A DNA stretch of 22,443 nucleotides from Candidatus Pacearchaeota archaeon (GTDB taxonomy: Archaea > Nanobdellota > Nanobdellia > Pacearchaeales > GW2011-AR1): positions 1 to 22,443 of the forward strand of contig JACOWL010000019.1 of assembly GCA_016176815.1 (NCBI GenBank), written 5' to 3'. A program made the translations under genes and the position numbers. Positions within the stretch are counted from its first letter, which is position 1. Every line of letters starts with the position of its first letter. The notes below the pieces were generated by a model that was not told the DNA's origin, ran no database searches, and saw nothing but the letters and a program-made list of their open reading frames with translations. Positions 1-5,896 of the stretch are shown piece by piece.

Positions 1-58
1 TTAGATTATCTTCTCCGGAATCTAAAAATTCATTTATATTATCAATAATCTCTTCCAT
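1..58 (-). CDS. 5' end of an unidentified gene (partial)
   Basis: An ATG on the minus strand at 58 opens a frame that runs off the left edge after 19 codons. The visible peptide, MEEIIDNINEFLDSGEDNL, is acidic and probably helical, which is too little to assign a family. The start is supported by an A/T-rich TATA-like box centred about 26 bp upstream, the spacing seen for most genes in this window. It lies downstream of pcn on the same strand and may follow it, but has its own promoter-like sequence. Confidence 0.45.
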   Translation of the reverse strand, partial: MEEIIDNINEFLDSGEDNL

Positions 59-73
59 TAATACATTAATAGA

Positions 74-96
74 TTTTTATATTTTTAAGCTTTTTG
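74..96 (-). promoter_or_regulatory. TATA-like promoter of the left-edge gene
   Basis: Read on the minus strand this is a purine-rich BRE-like stretch followed by CTTAAAAATATAAAAA, centred about 26 bp upstream of the ATG at 58. The placement implies transcription starting at or next to the start codon. This is inferred from position and composition only. Confidence 0.4.
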
Positions 97-114
97 GTTA
101 ATGTATTAATTTAA

Positions 115-205
115 GTTTGTTTCCGTGTCAGTCCTCTGCTCGGATTAGTGCTTTGTAATTAATTGTAAAAAGTTTGTTAAATCACTAATCCTCTGCTCGG
201 ACATT
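115..205 (+). repeat. Tandem pair of GC-rich repeat units with an inverted repeat
   Basis: Two units 57 bp apart share TCCTCTGCTCGGA (132-144 and 189-201), each preceded by GTTTGT (from 115 and from 172). An inverted repeat, GGATTAGTG (142-150) and CACTAATCC (183-191), can pair across a 32-base loop. A related unit occurs at 2665-2693 and, inverted, at 8080-8106. It fills the spacer between pcn and the left-edge gene. No coding potential is seen. Confidence 0.6.
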
Positions 206-246
206 TGAAAGTCGATATAATACAATAAAGTTTGCCGCTTTCAAAT
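203..246 (-). terminator. Inverted repeat across the pcn stop codon
   Basis: ATTTGAAAG at 203-211 and CTTTCAAAT at 238-246 form a perfect 9-bp inverted repeat that includes the pcn stop codon (241-243). It could form a 3'-end hairpin on the pcn transcript. There is no strong T-run, so a termination role is only a suggestion. Confidence 0.3.
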
Positions 247-978
247 ATCCTCGGATTCAACTCTCGGGGCAAGAATAAAATTCAATTCCATATTATCAAT
301 TTTCAAATCCATTCTTAGAGGGTGGTCGCTTGCAAAATTTAAAATTGTTTTGTCGCAAAGTTTGCTTCCTTTTATGAATTTGTCAAGATATTCAATGCTG
401 TATCTTGATTTGCAGTTTTCCGCTTTAATATTTACTTCGTCGCCTGAAAATTCGGACTTTGCTGAATTAAGATTTTTCGCCTCAATTATAAAATTATTGT
501 TTTCAATGATGAAAGAGCAGGCATCGGCAACAACAGCGCAATCTTCAACAGCGTCAATTAAGTCAGCTGAATTAATTTCAACTCTTGCGCTGAATTCCAG
601 ATTTGGCATTTCTTTGTCTTCGCTTTTTATGTCAATTAAATTCAGGGTAAAATTTCTTTTTATTTTGTCTGGAATTTCTATATTTAATTTATTTTCATCT
701 CTTTTCAATATCAGCGAACTTTTTATTCCTGCCCTCCTTAAAATTTTTTTCAAGTCTTCTAAATTCACGCCCCAGATTTCCTGTTTTGCGCTTCCAAGGT
801 CAAATTGAGAAAAAGCATTTTTTGCAAGAAAAAACCTTACCATCGCGACATTTGCAGGGTCAATAGCGACGACACTCATTCCAGAGCTGTCTATTTTAAA
901 CTTAACTTCTATTACAAGGGTTGAAATAAGTTCAACCACTTTGGACAATAACGAAGGATTCTCAAGTTTTATTTGCAT
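241..978 (-). CDS. pcn: DNA polymerase sliding clamp (PCNA)
   Basis: A 245-residue protein of normal archaeal PCNA length. PCNA forms a trimeric ring around DNA and tethers polymerase, ligase, FEN1 and other PIP-box proteins during replication and repair. Recognisable features are the N-terminal VVELISTLVIEVKF segment, the SGMSVVAIDPANVAMV stretch typical of clamp domain 1, and the C-terminal strand ending NFILAPRVE, like the conserved LAPRxE end of archaeal clamps. A TATA-like TTTTAAATATT (1001-1011) is centred 27 bp upstream of the ATG on the coding strand, pointing to a leaderless mRNA. It is divergent from the primase gene, so replication functions cluster here. No defect is visible. Confidence 0.95.
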   Translation of the reverse strand: MQIKLENPSLLSKVVELISTLVIEVKFKIDSSGMSVVAIDPANVAMVRFFLAKNAFSQFDLGSAKQEIWGVNLEDLKKILRRAGIKSSLILKRDENKLNIEIPDKIKRNFTLNLIDIKSEDKEMPNLEFSARVEINSADLIDAVEDCAVVADACSFIIENNNFIIEAKNLNSAKSEFSGDEVNIKAENCKSRYSIEYLDKFIKGSKLCDKTILNFASDHPLRMDLKIDNMELNFILAPRVESEDI

Positions 979-1037
979 GCAGAAAAAAATATTGTTTATC
1001 TTTTAAATATTGTTATTGTCTTTTATTATCTGCTTGT

Positions 1038-1190
1038 TAATCTAAATCGCAAAAATTCTTGCGAATTTTTAAGATTAGTAAATAAATTGCCAGAAACAGC
1101 TTTTAAAAGATTGATTAATCCAGCTTATCAAAATTTTTTTCACACAATTATTTTTTAATTTCTGCGAGCCTGCGAGCAGGTTTTTTATTT
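1038..1190 (+). repeat. Composite intergenic element, copy 1
   Basis: This occupies much of the 979-1306 spacer between pcn and priS. The 5' module is a hairpin: TCGCAA (1047-1052), six-base loop, TTGCGA (1059-1064), with outer arms TAATCT (1038-1043) and AGATTA (1072-1077). The middle (from about 1094) matches copy 4 (AAACAGCTTTT, then ACAATT). The 3' module AATTTCTGCGA..GCAGG contains CCTGCGAGCAGG (1169-1180), followed by TTTTTTATTT, resembling an intrinsic terminator. It ends 116 bp before priS and points toward it. The rest of the spacer holds only the two promoters. Confidence 0.55.
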
Positions 1191-1276
1191 GAATTTTAAG
1201 ATTTAGTAAAAATTCAGAACTCAGAACAGAATTAAATTATATAAAAATTTATTGCTTCAATCTGAGCTATAACTAA

Positions 1277-1286
1277 TTATATAAAT
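1277..1286 (+). promoter_or_regulatory. TATA box of the primase gene
   Basis: TTATATAAAT, centred about 26 bp before the ATG at 1307, in the expected position for a leaderless archaeal transcript. Confidence 0.5.
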
Positions 1287-1306
1287 CTTTTAGTTTATTA
1301 AAAGAT

Positions 1307-2596
1307 ATGACTTTTAAGGAAGAAAGAATCAGAAAGATAACTAACCTGTATTATTCAAGAAAAGATATACAAAAAGCGATTTGCGACTTTTCTAAAAATC
1401 GGGAAATCTGCCCTCGGTATTTTGAAAGTTTTGGAAAACGTCCGGATTCTTTCCAGTATCCCAACGATGTTTTTGAGATGGTGAAAAAAGGAGCAACCTC
1501 TTTTAATTGTTCAGAAGAGTTATGGGAAGACCCGATGAAAATTGTTACGGGGATGCCAGAGAATCAGGCAAATCAGCTTCGGATAGGCTGGGATTTGGTT
1601 ATAGATATTGACAGCAAATATATTGATTACAGCAAGATTTGCGCAGAAATAATAATTAATTTTTTAAAATTTCACGGCATTAAAAATATTGGAATTAAAT
1701 TTTCCGGTTCAAAAGGTTTTCATATAATTATTCCGTGGAAAGCTTTTCCGGAAGAAGTGAATAGAGTTCAAACAAAAGAGATGTTTCCAGAATGGCCGAG
1801 GATAATTATAAGATATATTATTGAGCAGACAAAAGAGCAGTTAATTGAAAAAATTTCAGATATAGAAAGACCGAGCAAATATGTAAAAAATTTTCAGGCT
1901 TCAAAAGAAGTTATGCCCGATATTATTCTTGTTTCCCCTCGCCATTTATTCAGGACTCCTTATTCTCTGCATGAAAAAACAGCTTTGGCAAGCGTTGTTT
2001 TAAATTCAGAAAATATTTCAAAATTTGAGTTAAAAGACGCAGATCCATTAAAAGCGGAAGTGAAAAATTTTATTCCAAATGCGGGGGAGGGAGAGGCATC
2101 AGAATTTTTAACTCAGGCGCTGGATTGGCATAAAGAAAATCATGGAAAAATTGAATCTTCCGGCCCCAGAGGGGTCTCCTTTGGAGGAAAACCAAAATAT
2201 GCAGAAGAATTTAAGCCGGTTAATGTTGGGGAAATTTCTGATAAAAATTTTCCTGATTCAATTAAAAAAATTCTTGGGGGGCTTAGCGACGGAAAAAAAA
2301 GAGCTTTGTTTGTTTTAATAAATTTTTTCCGTTCAATAGGAATGGAAAAAAAAGAGCTTGAAAACAGAATTTATGAATGGAATAAAAAAAATAATCCTCA
2401 GCTTAAAGACGGCGTTATTAAATCCCAGATTATCCAGAGTTATAAAAATAAAATTGTTCTTCCCCCAAATTTTGACAAAGATTATTACTCAGGCATTGGA
2501 ATTATTCCGACGCCAGAAGAAAAGAGATATAAAAATCCCGTTAATTATTTTGTTAAAAAAACTTTTCAGGGAAGAAATAAATTTTCAGGGGAATAA
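1307..2596 (+). CDS. priS: Archaeo-eukaryotic DNA primase, PriS-type, with PriCT-like C-terminus
   Basis: A 429-residue primase that would make RNA primers for replication. The catalytic palm has the metal-binding D-x-D (D100, D102 in LVIDIDS), the nucleotide-binding SGSKGFH motif (S133-H139) and the R-x-P-x-S-L-H segment (R216-H222). After a linker, residues from about 330 (DGKKRALFVLINFFRSIGM) to the end resemble the helical PriCT-type domain found in many DPANN primases and end in a KNPVNYF motif. In relatives I recall, cysteines surround the PPN..KNPVNY segment; here they are absent (PPNFDKDYYSGIGIIPTPEE). No separate PriL is seen nearby, so the fused tail may stand in for it. The start is supported by the TATA box 26 bp upstream. 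Confidence 0.88.
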   Translation: MTFKEERIRKITNLYYSRKDIQKAICDFSKNREICPRYFESFGKRPDSFQYPNDVFEMVKKGATSFNCSEELWEDPMKIVTGMPENQANQLRIGWDLVIDIDSKYIDYSKICAEIIINFLKFHGIKNIGIKFSGSKGFHIIIPWKAFPEEVNRVQTKEMFPEWPRIIIRYIIEQTKEQLIEKISDIERPSKYVKNFQASKEVMPDIILVSPRHLFRTPYSLHEKTALASVVLNSENISKFELKDADPLKAEVKNFIPNAGEGEASEFLTQALDWHKENHGKIESSGPRGVSFGGKPKYAEEFKPVNVGEISDKNFPDSIKKILGGLSDGKKRALFVLINFFRSIGMEKKELENRIYEWNKKNNPQLKDGVIKSQIIQSYKNKIVLPPNFDKDYYSGIGIIPTPEEKRYKNPVNYFVKKTFQGRNKFSGE

Positions 2597-2610
2597 AAAA
2601 AGAAAAAGAA

Positions 2611-2650
2611 ATGCTCCTCGCTTTGCTCCTCTACTCGCACCCTCGCTCGG
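2611..2650 (+). repeat. GC-rich pyrimidine island after priS
   Basis: A 40-bp stretch made of short CTC-G-C and GCTC units in very AT-rich surroundings, starting 15 bp after the primase stop. It shares ACTCGC..CCC pieces with the opposite strand of 8126-8150. It may be a structured 3' UTR or a repeat remnant. It shows no convincing coding frame of its own. Confidence 0.4.
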
Positions 2651-2664
2651 TAATTGGTAAAATA

Positions 2665-2806
2665 GTTTGTCCTCCGCGAAAGTGCTCGGATTTATTTATA
2701 TTATAACCCAGACATCTTAATTAAAATCTATTAAATAAGTGATTAATGTATATTATTGAACTTTATTGCGACAGTAATCTTTTTAATTTCTGCGAAACAG
2801 GTATTT
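2665..2806 (+). repeat. Composite intergenic element, copy 2
   Basis: The most compact complete copy. GTTTGTCC...GTGCTCGGATTT (2665-2693) is followed by ATTTATATTATA, a TATA-like tract, then AAGTGATTAATG (about 2735), TTGCGACAGTAATCTTTTT (about 2766-2784) and the 3' module AATTTCTGCGAAACAGGTATTTG (to 2806), where CTG and CAG can pair. It lies between priS and the surface-protein gene, ends 90 bp before the latter and points toward it. With the GC-rich island it accounts for nearly all of the 2597-2896 spacer. Confidence 0.6.
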
Positions 2807-2864
2807 GTTTGCTTCATTTAATATTTGAATTTCTAAAATTCTTCACATACTCTAAAAAAGAACA

Positions 2865-2876
2865 ATATTTATAAAC
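2865..2876 (+). promoter_or_regulatory. TATA box of the surface-protein gene
   Basis: ATATTTATAAAC, centred about 26 bp before the ATG at 2897. This implies a leaderless transcript. Confidence 0.5.
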
Positions 2877-2896
2877 AATTTTATGCTCTTTTGTAA

Positions 2897-4675
2897 ATGA
2901 AAAAAGCGGGGATTTTATTATCTGTTTTGATTTTAATTTTTATTTTGCCATTTATTTCTTCGCTAAATCAGACTTCTAATGCAGATGCAATAGCGTGCAT
3001 AAAAGATAAAGTTCAGGAAAAAGGATGTTCAGCTTTTGGTCTTGAAAGCAAAATTTTTGCCTTGCTGTCAACGGGCCAGTGTGAAGCAGATGTTTTATCG
3101 GTAGATTCTAATGATGAATGTTTTGTTCCGGTAAATGGAAATTCCTGCGAATTAAAAACAACTTCTCAGGCAGTTTTAGCTTTAGATGAAGGCGGTTCAG
3201 CAGATACAAAAAAATATTCTGATTGGATTTTGGCGCAGAACAAAACAGCGACTGGAATTGACTGGCTTTTGCAAATTGAAACTTCAGAGCCAGCGTTGTG
3301 CAATCTTGAAGATTTAAATGCAGACACATATCAAGTTTCTATAAATCAAGAAAAAAAACTTTCTTTATCGGGAGGAAATTGTCTGAGCCTTGATTCTTCC
3401 GGTTACTGGCTGAAAATAGATTCTCAATGTCAAAAACAGGAATTTACAGTTTCCTGCGACAAAGCTTTTCAGGTGAATTTATTATTTAAGAAGCAATTAT
3501 CCTCAACAATTTATGTTTTTGACGAGAGCGCTAAATCAGAAACAGCAGGAGGAACAGATTTTATCAAGGCAAAAGAATCTTTATGTTTTAAAAAAGGAAA
3601 TTCCTGCGACTATGAAGGAAGTTTGTGGGCGGCTCTTGTTTTAAAAAAACTTGGCAAAGATATTTCTTCTTATCTGCCTTATTTAATTGTTTTTGAAGAG
3701 GACAATGAAAAATTTTTGCCGGAATCTTTTTTATATTTCTTGACTGCTGAACAAGATTTCAAAACAGAATTATTAGCAAAACAAATTGGTGACAGATATT
3801 GGGATGAAGCATATGACAGATATTACGACACTGCTCTGGCTTTAATGGGAGTTTCCAGCGAGCAAACCGACGCAAAAGACAATGCAATAAACTGGCTTGC
3901 AGGAGTTCAGGGAGCCGACGGATGCTGGGATTCCGGGAATGTTGCAAAAACAGGATTTTTATTATATTCTTTATGGCCAAGTTCTTTTTCCGGAACTGAC
4001 GACGGAGAGCTTCCAGATAATTGCGAAGATTCAGGAAATTTTTGCATTTCGGATATTGAATGTTCAGAGGCAGGAGGAGATTCTCTTTCAGGATATAACT
4101 GTCCTGGTTTGTCTGTTTGCTGCACCAACGATAAACCTTCACAAACATGCTCTGAATTAGGGGGAGAGGTTTGCGATTCTTCAGAAGATTGCGACGGCTT
4201 TTCAGAATACGGCGCTTCTGATTTATTATCAAATGAACAATGCTGCGTCGGAACTTGTGAAGCGCCGACAATTACAACCCAAAGCGAATGCGAGCAAAAT
4301 TTTGGAAATTGCAGAGATACTGCATGTGGCTCAGGAGAAAAAGAGGAACTAAGTTATTTATGCAATGATGTTTCTCAATATTGCTGCATGCAAAAAACCG
4401 AAGGAAAAAGTTTTTGGTGGCTCTGGGTTTTGGGAATTTTAATAATCCTAACTGCGCTGGCAATTAGATTCAAAGATAAATTAAAAGACTTTTATGATAA
4501 ATTTACAACTAAAAAATCTGCTCCAAGACCAGGGATGCCTCCAAGAATGCATGAAGTTCCTCAAAGAAGAATTTTGCCACAGCAACATCATCAGCAATAT
4601 CCGACAAGAAGACCCATCCCTCAAAAAAGCGAGTTAGATGATGTTCTTAAAAAATTAAAAGAGATGGGAAAATAG
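2897..4675 (+). CDS. Membrane-anchored surface protein, alpha/alpha-toroid-like ectodomain plus Cys-rich modules
   Basis: A 592-residue exported protein. Residues 1-22 are a signal peptide (hydrophobic core after MKKAG, ending in ISS). The ectodomain has pieces like prenyltransferase/squalene-cyclase repeats, clearest at W333-L-x3-Q-x3-G-x-W (WLAGVQGADGCW) followed by a helix (TGFLLYSLW), with a weaker one near residues 90-125. This suggests a toroid lectin-like or binding fold rather than an enzyme. From C376 to about 502 come three cysteine modules of the form C-x6/7-C-x4/5-C-xn-CC; the second ends CC-x3-C. One transmembrane helix (about 506-525) is followed by a 67-residue Pro/Gln/Arg-rich cytoplasmic tail ending in a charged helix (ELDDVLKKLKEMGK). 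The function is unknown. The second surface protein (12612-13946) shares the cysteine module. Confidence 0.75.
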   Translation: MKKAGILLSVLILIFILPFISSLNQTSNADAIACIKDKVQEKGCSAFGLESKIFALLSTGQCEADVLSVDSNDECFVPVNGNSCELKTTSQAVLALDEGGSADTKKYSDWILAQNKTATGIDWLLQIETSEPALCNLEDLNADTYQVSINQEKKLSLSGGNCLSLDSSGYWLKIDSQCQKQEFTVSCDKAFQVNLLFKKQLSSTIYVFDESAKSETAGGTDFIKAKESLCFKKGNSCDYEGSLWAALVLKKLGKDISSYLPYLIVFEEDNEKFLPESFLYFLTAEQDFKTELLAKQIGDRYWDEAYDRYYDTALALMGVSSEQTDAKDNAINWLAGVQGADGCWDSGNVAKTGFLLYSLWPSSFSGTDDGELPDNCEDSGNFCISDIECSEAGGDSLSGYNCPGLSVCCTNDKPSQTCSELGGEVCDSSEDCDGFSEYGASDLLSNEQCCVGTCEAPTITTQSECEQNFGNCRDTACGSGEKEELSYLCNDVSQYCCMQKTEGKSFWWLWVLGILIILTALAIRFKDKLKDFYDKFTTKKSAPRPGMPPRMHEVPQRRILPQQHHQQYPTRRPIPQKSELDDVLKKLKEMGK

Positions 4676-4686
4676 TTTGACGGCGA

Positions 4687-4730
4687 CAACCATAAAGGTT
4701 GCAAGACCACCGCAAGGAGGGTGGCAAGAC
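4687..4730 (+). repeat. Two tandem hairpins, each followed by CAAGAC
   Basis: CAACC (4687-4691), loop ATAAA, GGTTG (4697-4701), then CAAGAC (4702-4707). Next CCACC (4707-4711), an 8-base loop, GGTGG (4720-4724), then CAAGAC again (4725-4730). This begins 11 bp after the surface-protein stop and is far richer in G and C than its surroundings. It could be a structured 3' UTR, terminator or small RNA. No T-run follows at once. Confidence 0.5.
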
Positions 4731-4780
4731 AAATTTTAAAACATTCTAACGGCTTTTAAACTACTGAGTTGTAAATAAAT

Positions 4781-4936
4781 TCATTTCTTCAATTTTCTCT
4801 CCTGTTCTTCTTTTTTCTTTTTAAAACTCTTAATTTCTTTTTCCCAATAATCTCTTAAAGTGCAATCTTTACCTTCGTATTTTTTAATATCTTTCTGAAC
4901 AATAAGATTTATAAAGTTTAAACATTGTATAAACAT
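4781..4936 (-). CDS. Possible small charged protein (51 aa)
   Basis: A minus-strand frame from ATG at 4936 to TGA at 4781. After a hydrophobic start (MFIQCLNFINLIVQ) it reads KDIKKYEGKDCTLRDYW and then a Lys/Glu-rich helix ending EEQERKLKK. The middle looks protein-like, but I recognise no family. Its first codons overlap the promoter of the divergent plus-strand gene, including that gene's TATA box, and I see no strong TATA box in the right place for it. It may be a real small gene, the end of a decayed one, or a chance frame. Confidence 0.3.
   Translation of the reverse strand: MFIQCLNFINLIVQKDIKKYEGKDCTLRDYWEKEIKSFKKKKEEQERKLKK
4908..4915 (+). promoter_or_regulatory. TATA box of the nucleotidyltransferase-fusion gene
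   Basis: TTTATAAA, centred 25.5 bp before the ATG at 4937. This favours ATG 4937 over the in-frame TTG at 4925 as the start. Confidence 0.55.
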
Positions 4937-5716
4937 ATGGAAATAATAAAAAATGTTTCAAGATGGGGAAACAGCGCGGGAGTGCTCCTTCCCAGAGAGT
5001 GGATTAATAATGAAGTAAAAATAATCCTTATAGACAGGACTCTGCAAATTAGAAAAGAAATATTCAATATGCTTGAGAAATATCTTGCGGATATTTTAGG
5101 AATTTATTTAGTTGGGAGTTATGCAAGAGGGGAAGAAAATGAAAGATCAGATATAGATGTTTTAGTTATTTCTAACAAAATAAAAACAGAAATTCAATCG
5201 GGAAAATATCATATTTCTATTGTTCCCATTGAAAGCGTTAAGAGAACATTAAATAAATATCCTTTGATGATTTATCCCAGACTGATAGAAGCAAAAGCGA
5301 TAATTAATCAAAAATTACTTGAAGAATTAAAATTAACTAAAATTTATAAAGACTCGTTTAGGGAATTTGTTAAGGATACCAAAAGAATCATAAAAATAAA
5401 TGAGGAATTCATAAAATTGGATAAATTAGATGGAGATAAGCTTTTATCCGGAGGGATTCTATATTCTTTAATCTTAAGATTAAGAGGGATTTTCATAGTT
5501 AAATCAATATTGAGCAATAAAAAATATTCCAAAAAAGAATTTAAAAAATGGCTGATAAAAATTATTTCTAATGAAGAATATGAAAAAGTTTATAATGTTT
5601 ATACATCTGTTAAAGATGACAAAAAAATAAAAATAGATCTTAAAATTTCAGTTGCAGAAAAATTATTAGATTTAATTAAAAAAGAAATTAAAAAATTAGG
5701 TGAAAATGACAAATAG
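4937..5716 (+). CDS. AbrB-like / minimal nucleotidyltransferase / helical-domain fusion protein
   Basis: A 259-residue three-part protein. Residues 1 to about 35 (VSRWGNSAGVLLPREW, then KIILIDR) match the swapped-hairpin AbrB/DUF2080-type fold found in antitoxin-like and transposon-associated archaeal proteins. Residues about 38-110 are a minimal nucleotidyltransferase with the GS...D-x-D signature (G60-S61, D72-I-D74 in GSYARGEENERSDIDVLV). From about 140 onward it is all helical and could be a HEPN-like or substrate-binding domain, although no R-x4-6-H motif is obvious. MNT-HEPN pairs are a known toxin-antitoxin type in which the MNT protein AMPylates the HEPN toxin. Here the parts are fused to a DNA-binding-like head, so a self-regulated nucleotidyltransferase is plausible but inferred. 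The start is set by the TATA box at 4908-4915. The next gene overlaps by 11 bp. Confidence 0.7.
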   Translation: MEIIKNVSRWGNSAGVLLPREWINNEVKIILIDRTLQIRKEIFNMLEKYLADILGIYLVGSYARGEENERSDIDVLVISNKIKTEIQSGKYHISIVPIESVKRTLNKYPLMIYPRLIEAKAIINQKLLEELKLTKIYKDSFREFVKDTKRIIKINEEFIKLDKLDGDKLLSGGILYSLILRLRGIFIVKSILSNKKYSKKEFKKWLIKIISNEEYEKVYNVYTSVKDDKKIKIDLKISVAEKLLDLIKKEIKKLGENDK

Positions 5717-5891
5717 GAAAAAGAGACTAAAAAAAGGCATTGAATCTTTAGGGCAACAAATTAAATTTCATGAAGAGAAAAAAGAAAGAGCTCATGAAGA
5801 AGGTAAAATAGAACTAGAAAATTATTATGAAAAAGAAATTGGAATCTTGGGGAATACTCGAAAAAAGAAAAAGGAATTATTAGATAAATAA
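5706..5891 (+). CDS. Small charged coiled-coil protein, partner of the fusion gene
   Basis: A 61-residue protein (ATG 5706; a GTG at 5700 in the same frame is also possible) rich in Lys and Glu, starting MTNRKKRLKKGIESLGQQ and predicted as one or two long helices. It overlaps the end of the nucleotidyltransferase gene by 11 bp, so the two are very likely co-transcribed and translationally coupled. No family is recognised. Its position and size fit a cognate small partner of an MNT-type module, but that is inference. It ends 6 bp from the end of the convergent ligase gene. Confidence 0.55.
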   Translation: MTNRKKRLKKGIESLGQQIKFHEEKKERAHEEGKIELENYYEKEIGILGNTRKKKKELLDK

Positions 5892-5896
5892 ATATT

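Noticed and set aside
973..1158. 61-codon plus-strand frame between pcn and priS
   Set aside because: It starts inside the pcn start region, runs through both the pcn promoter and the repeat element, and has low-complexity composition.
3759..4271. 170-codon minus-strand open frame inside the surface-protein gene
   Set aside because: It is a shadow of a clear secreted protein on the plus strand, with an implausible composition.
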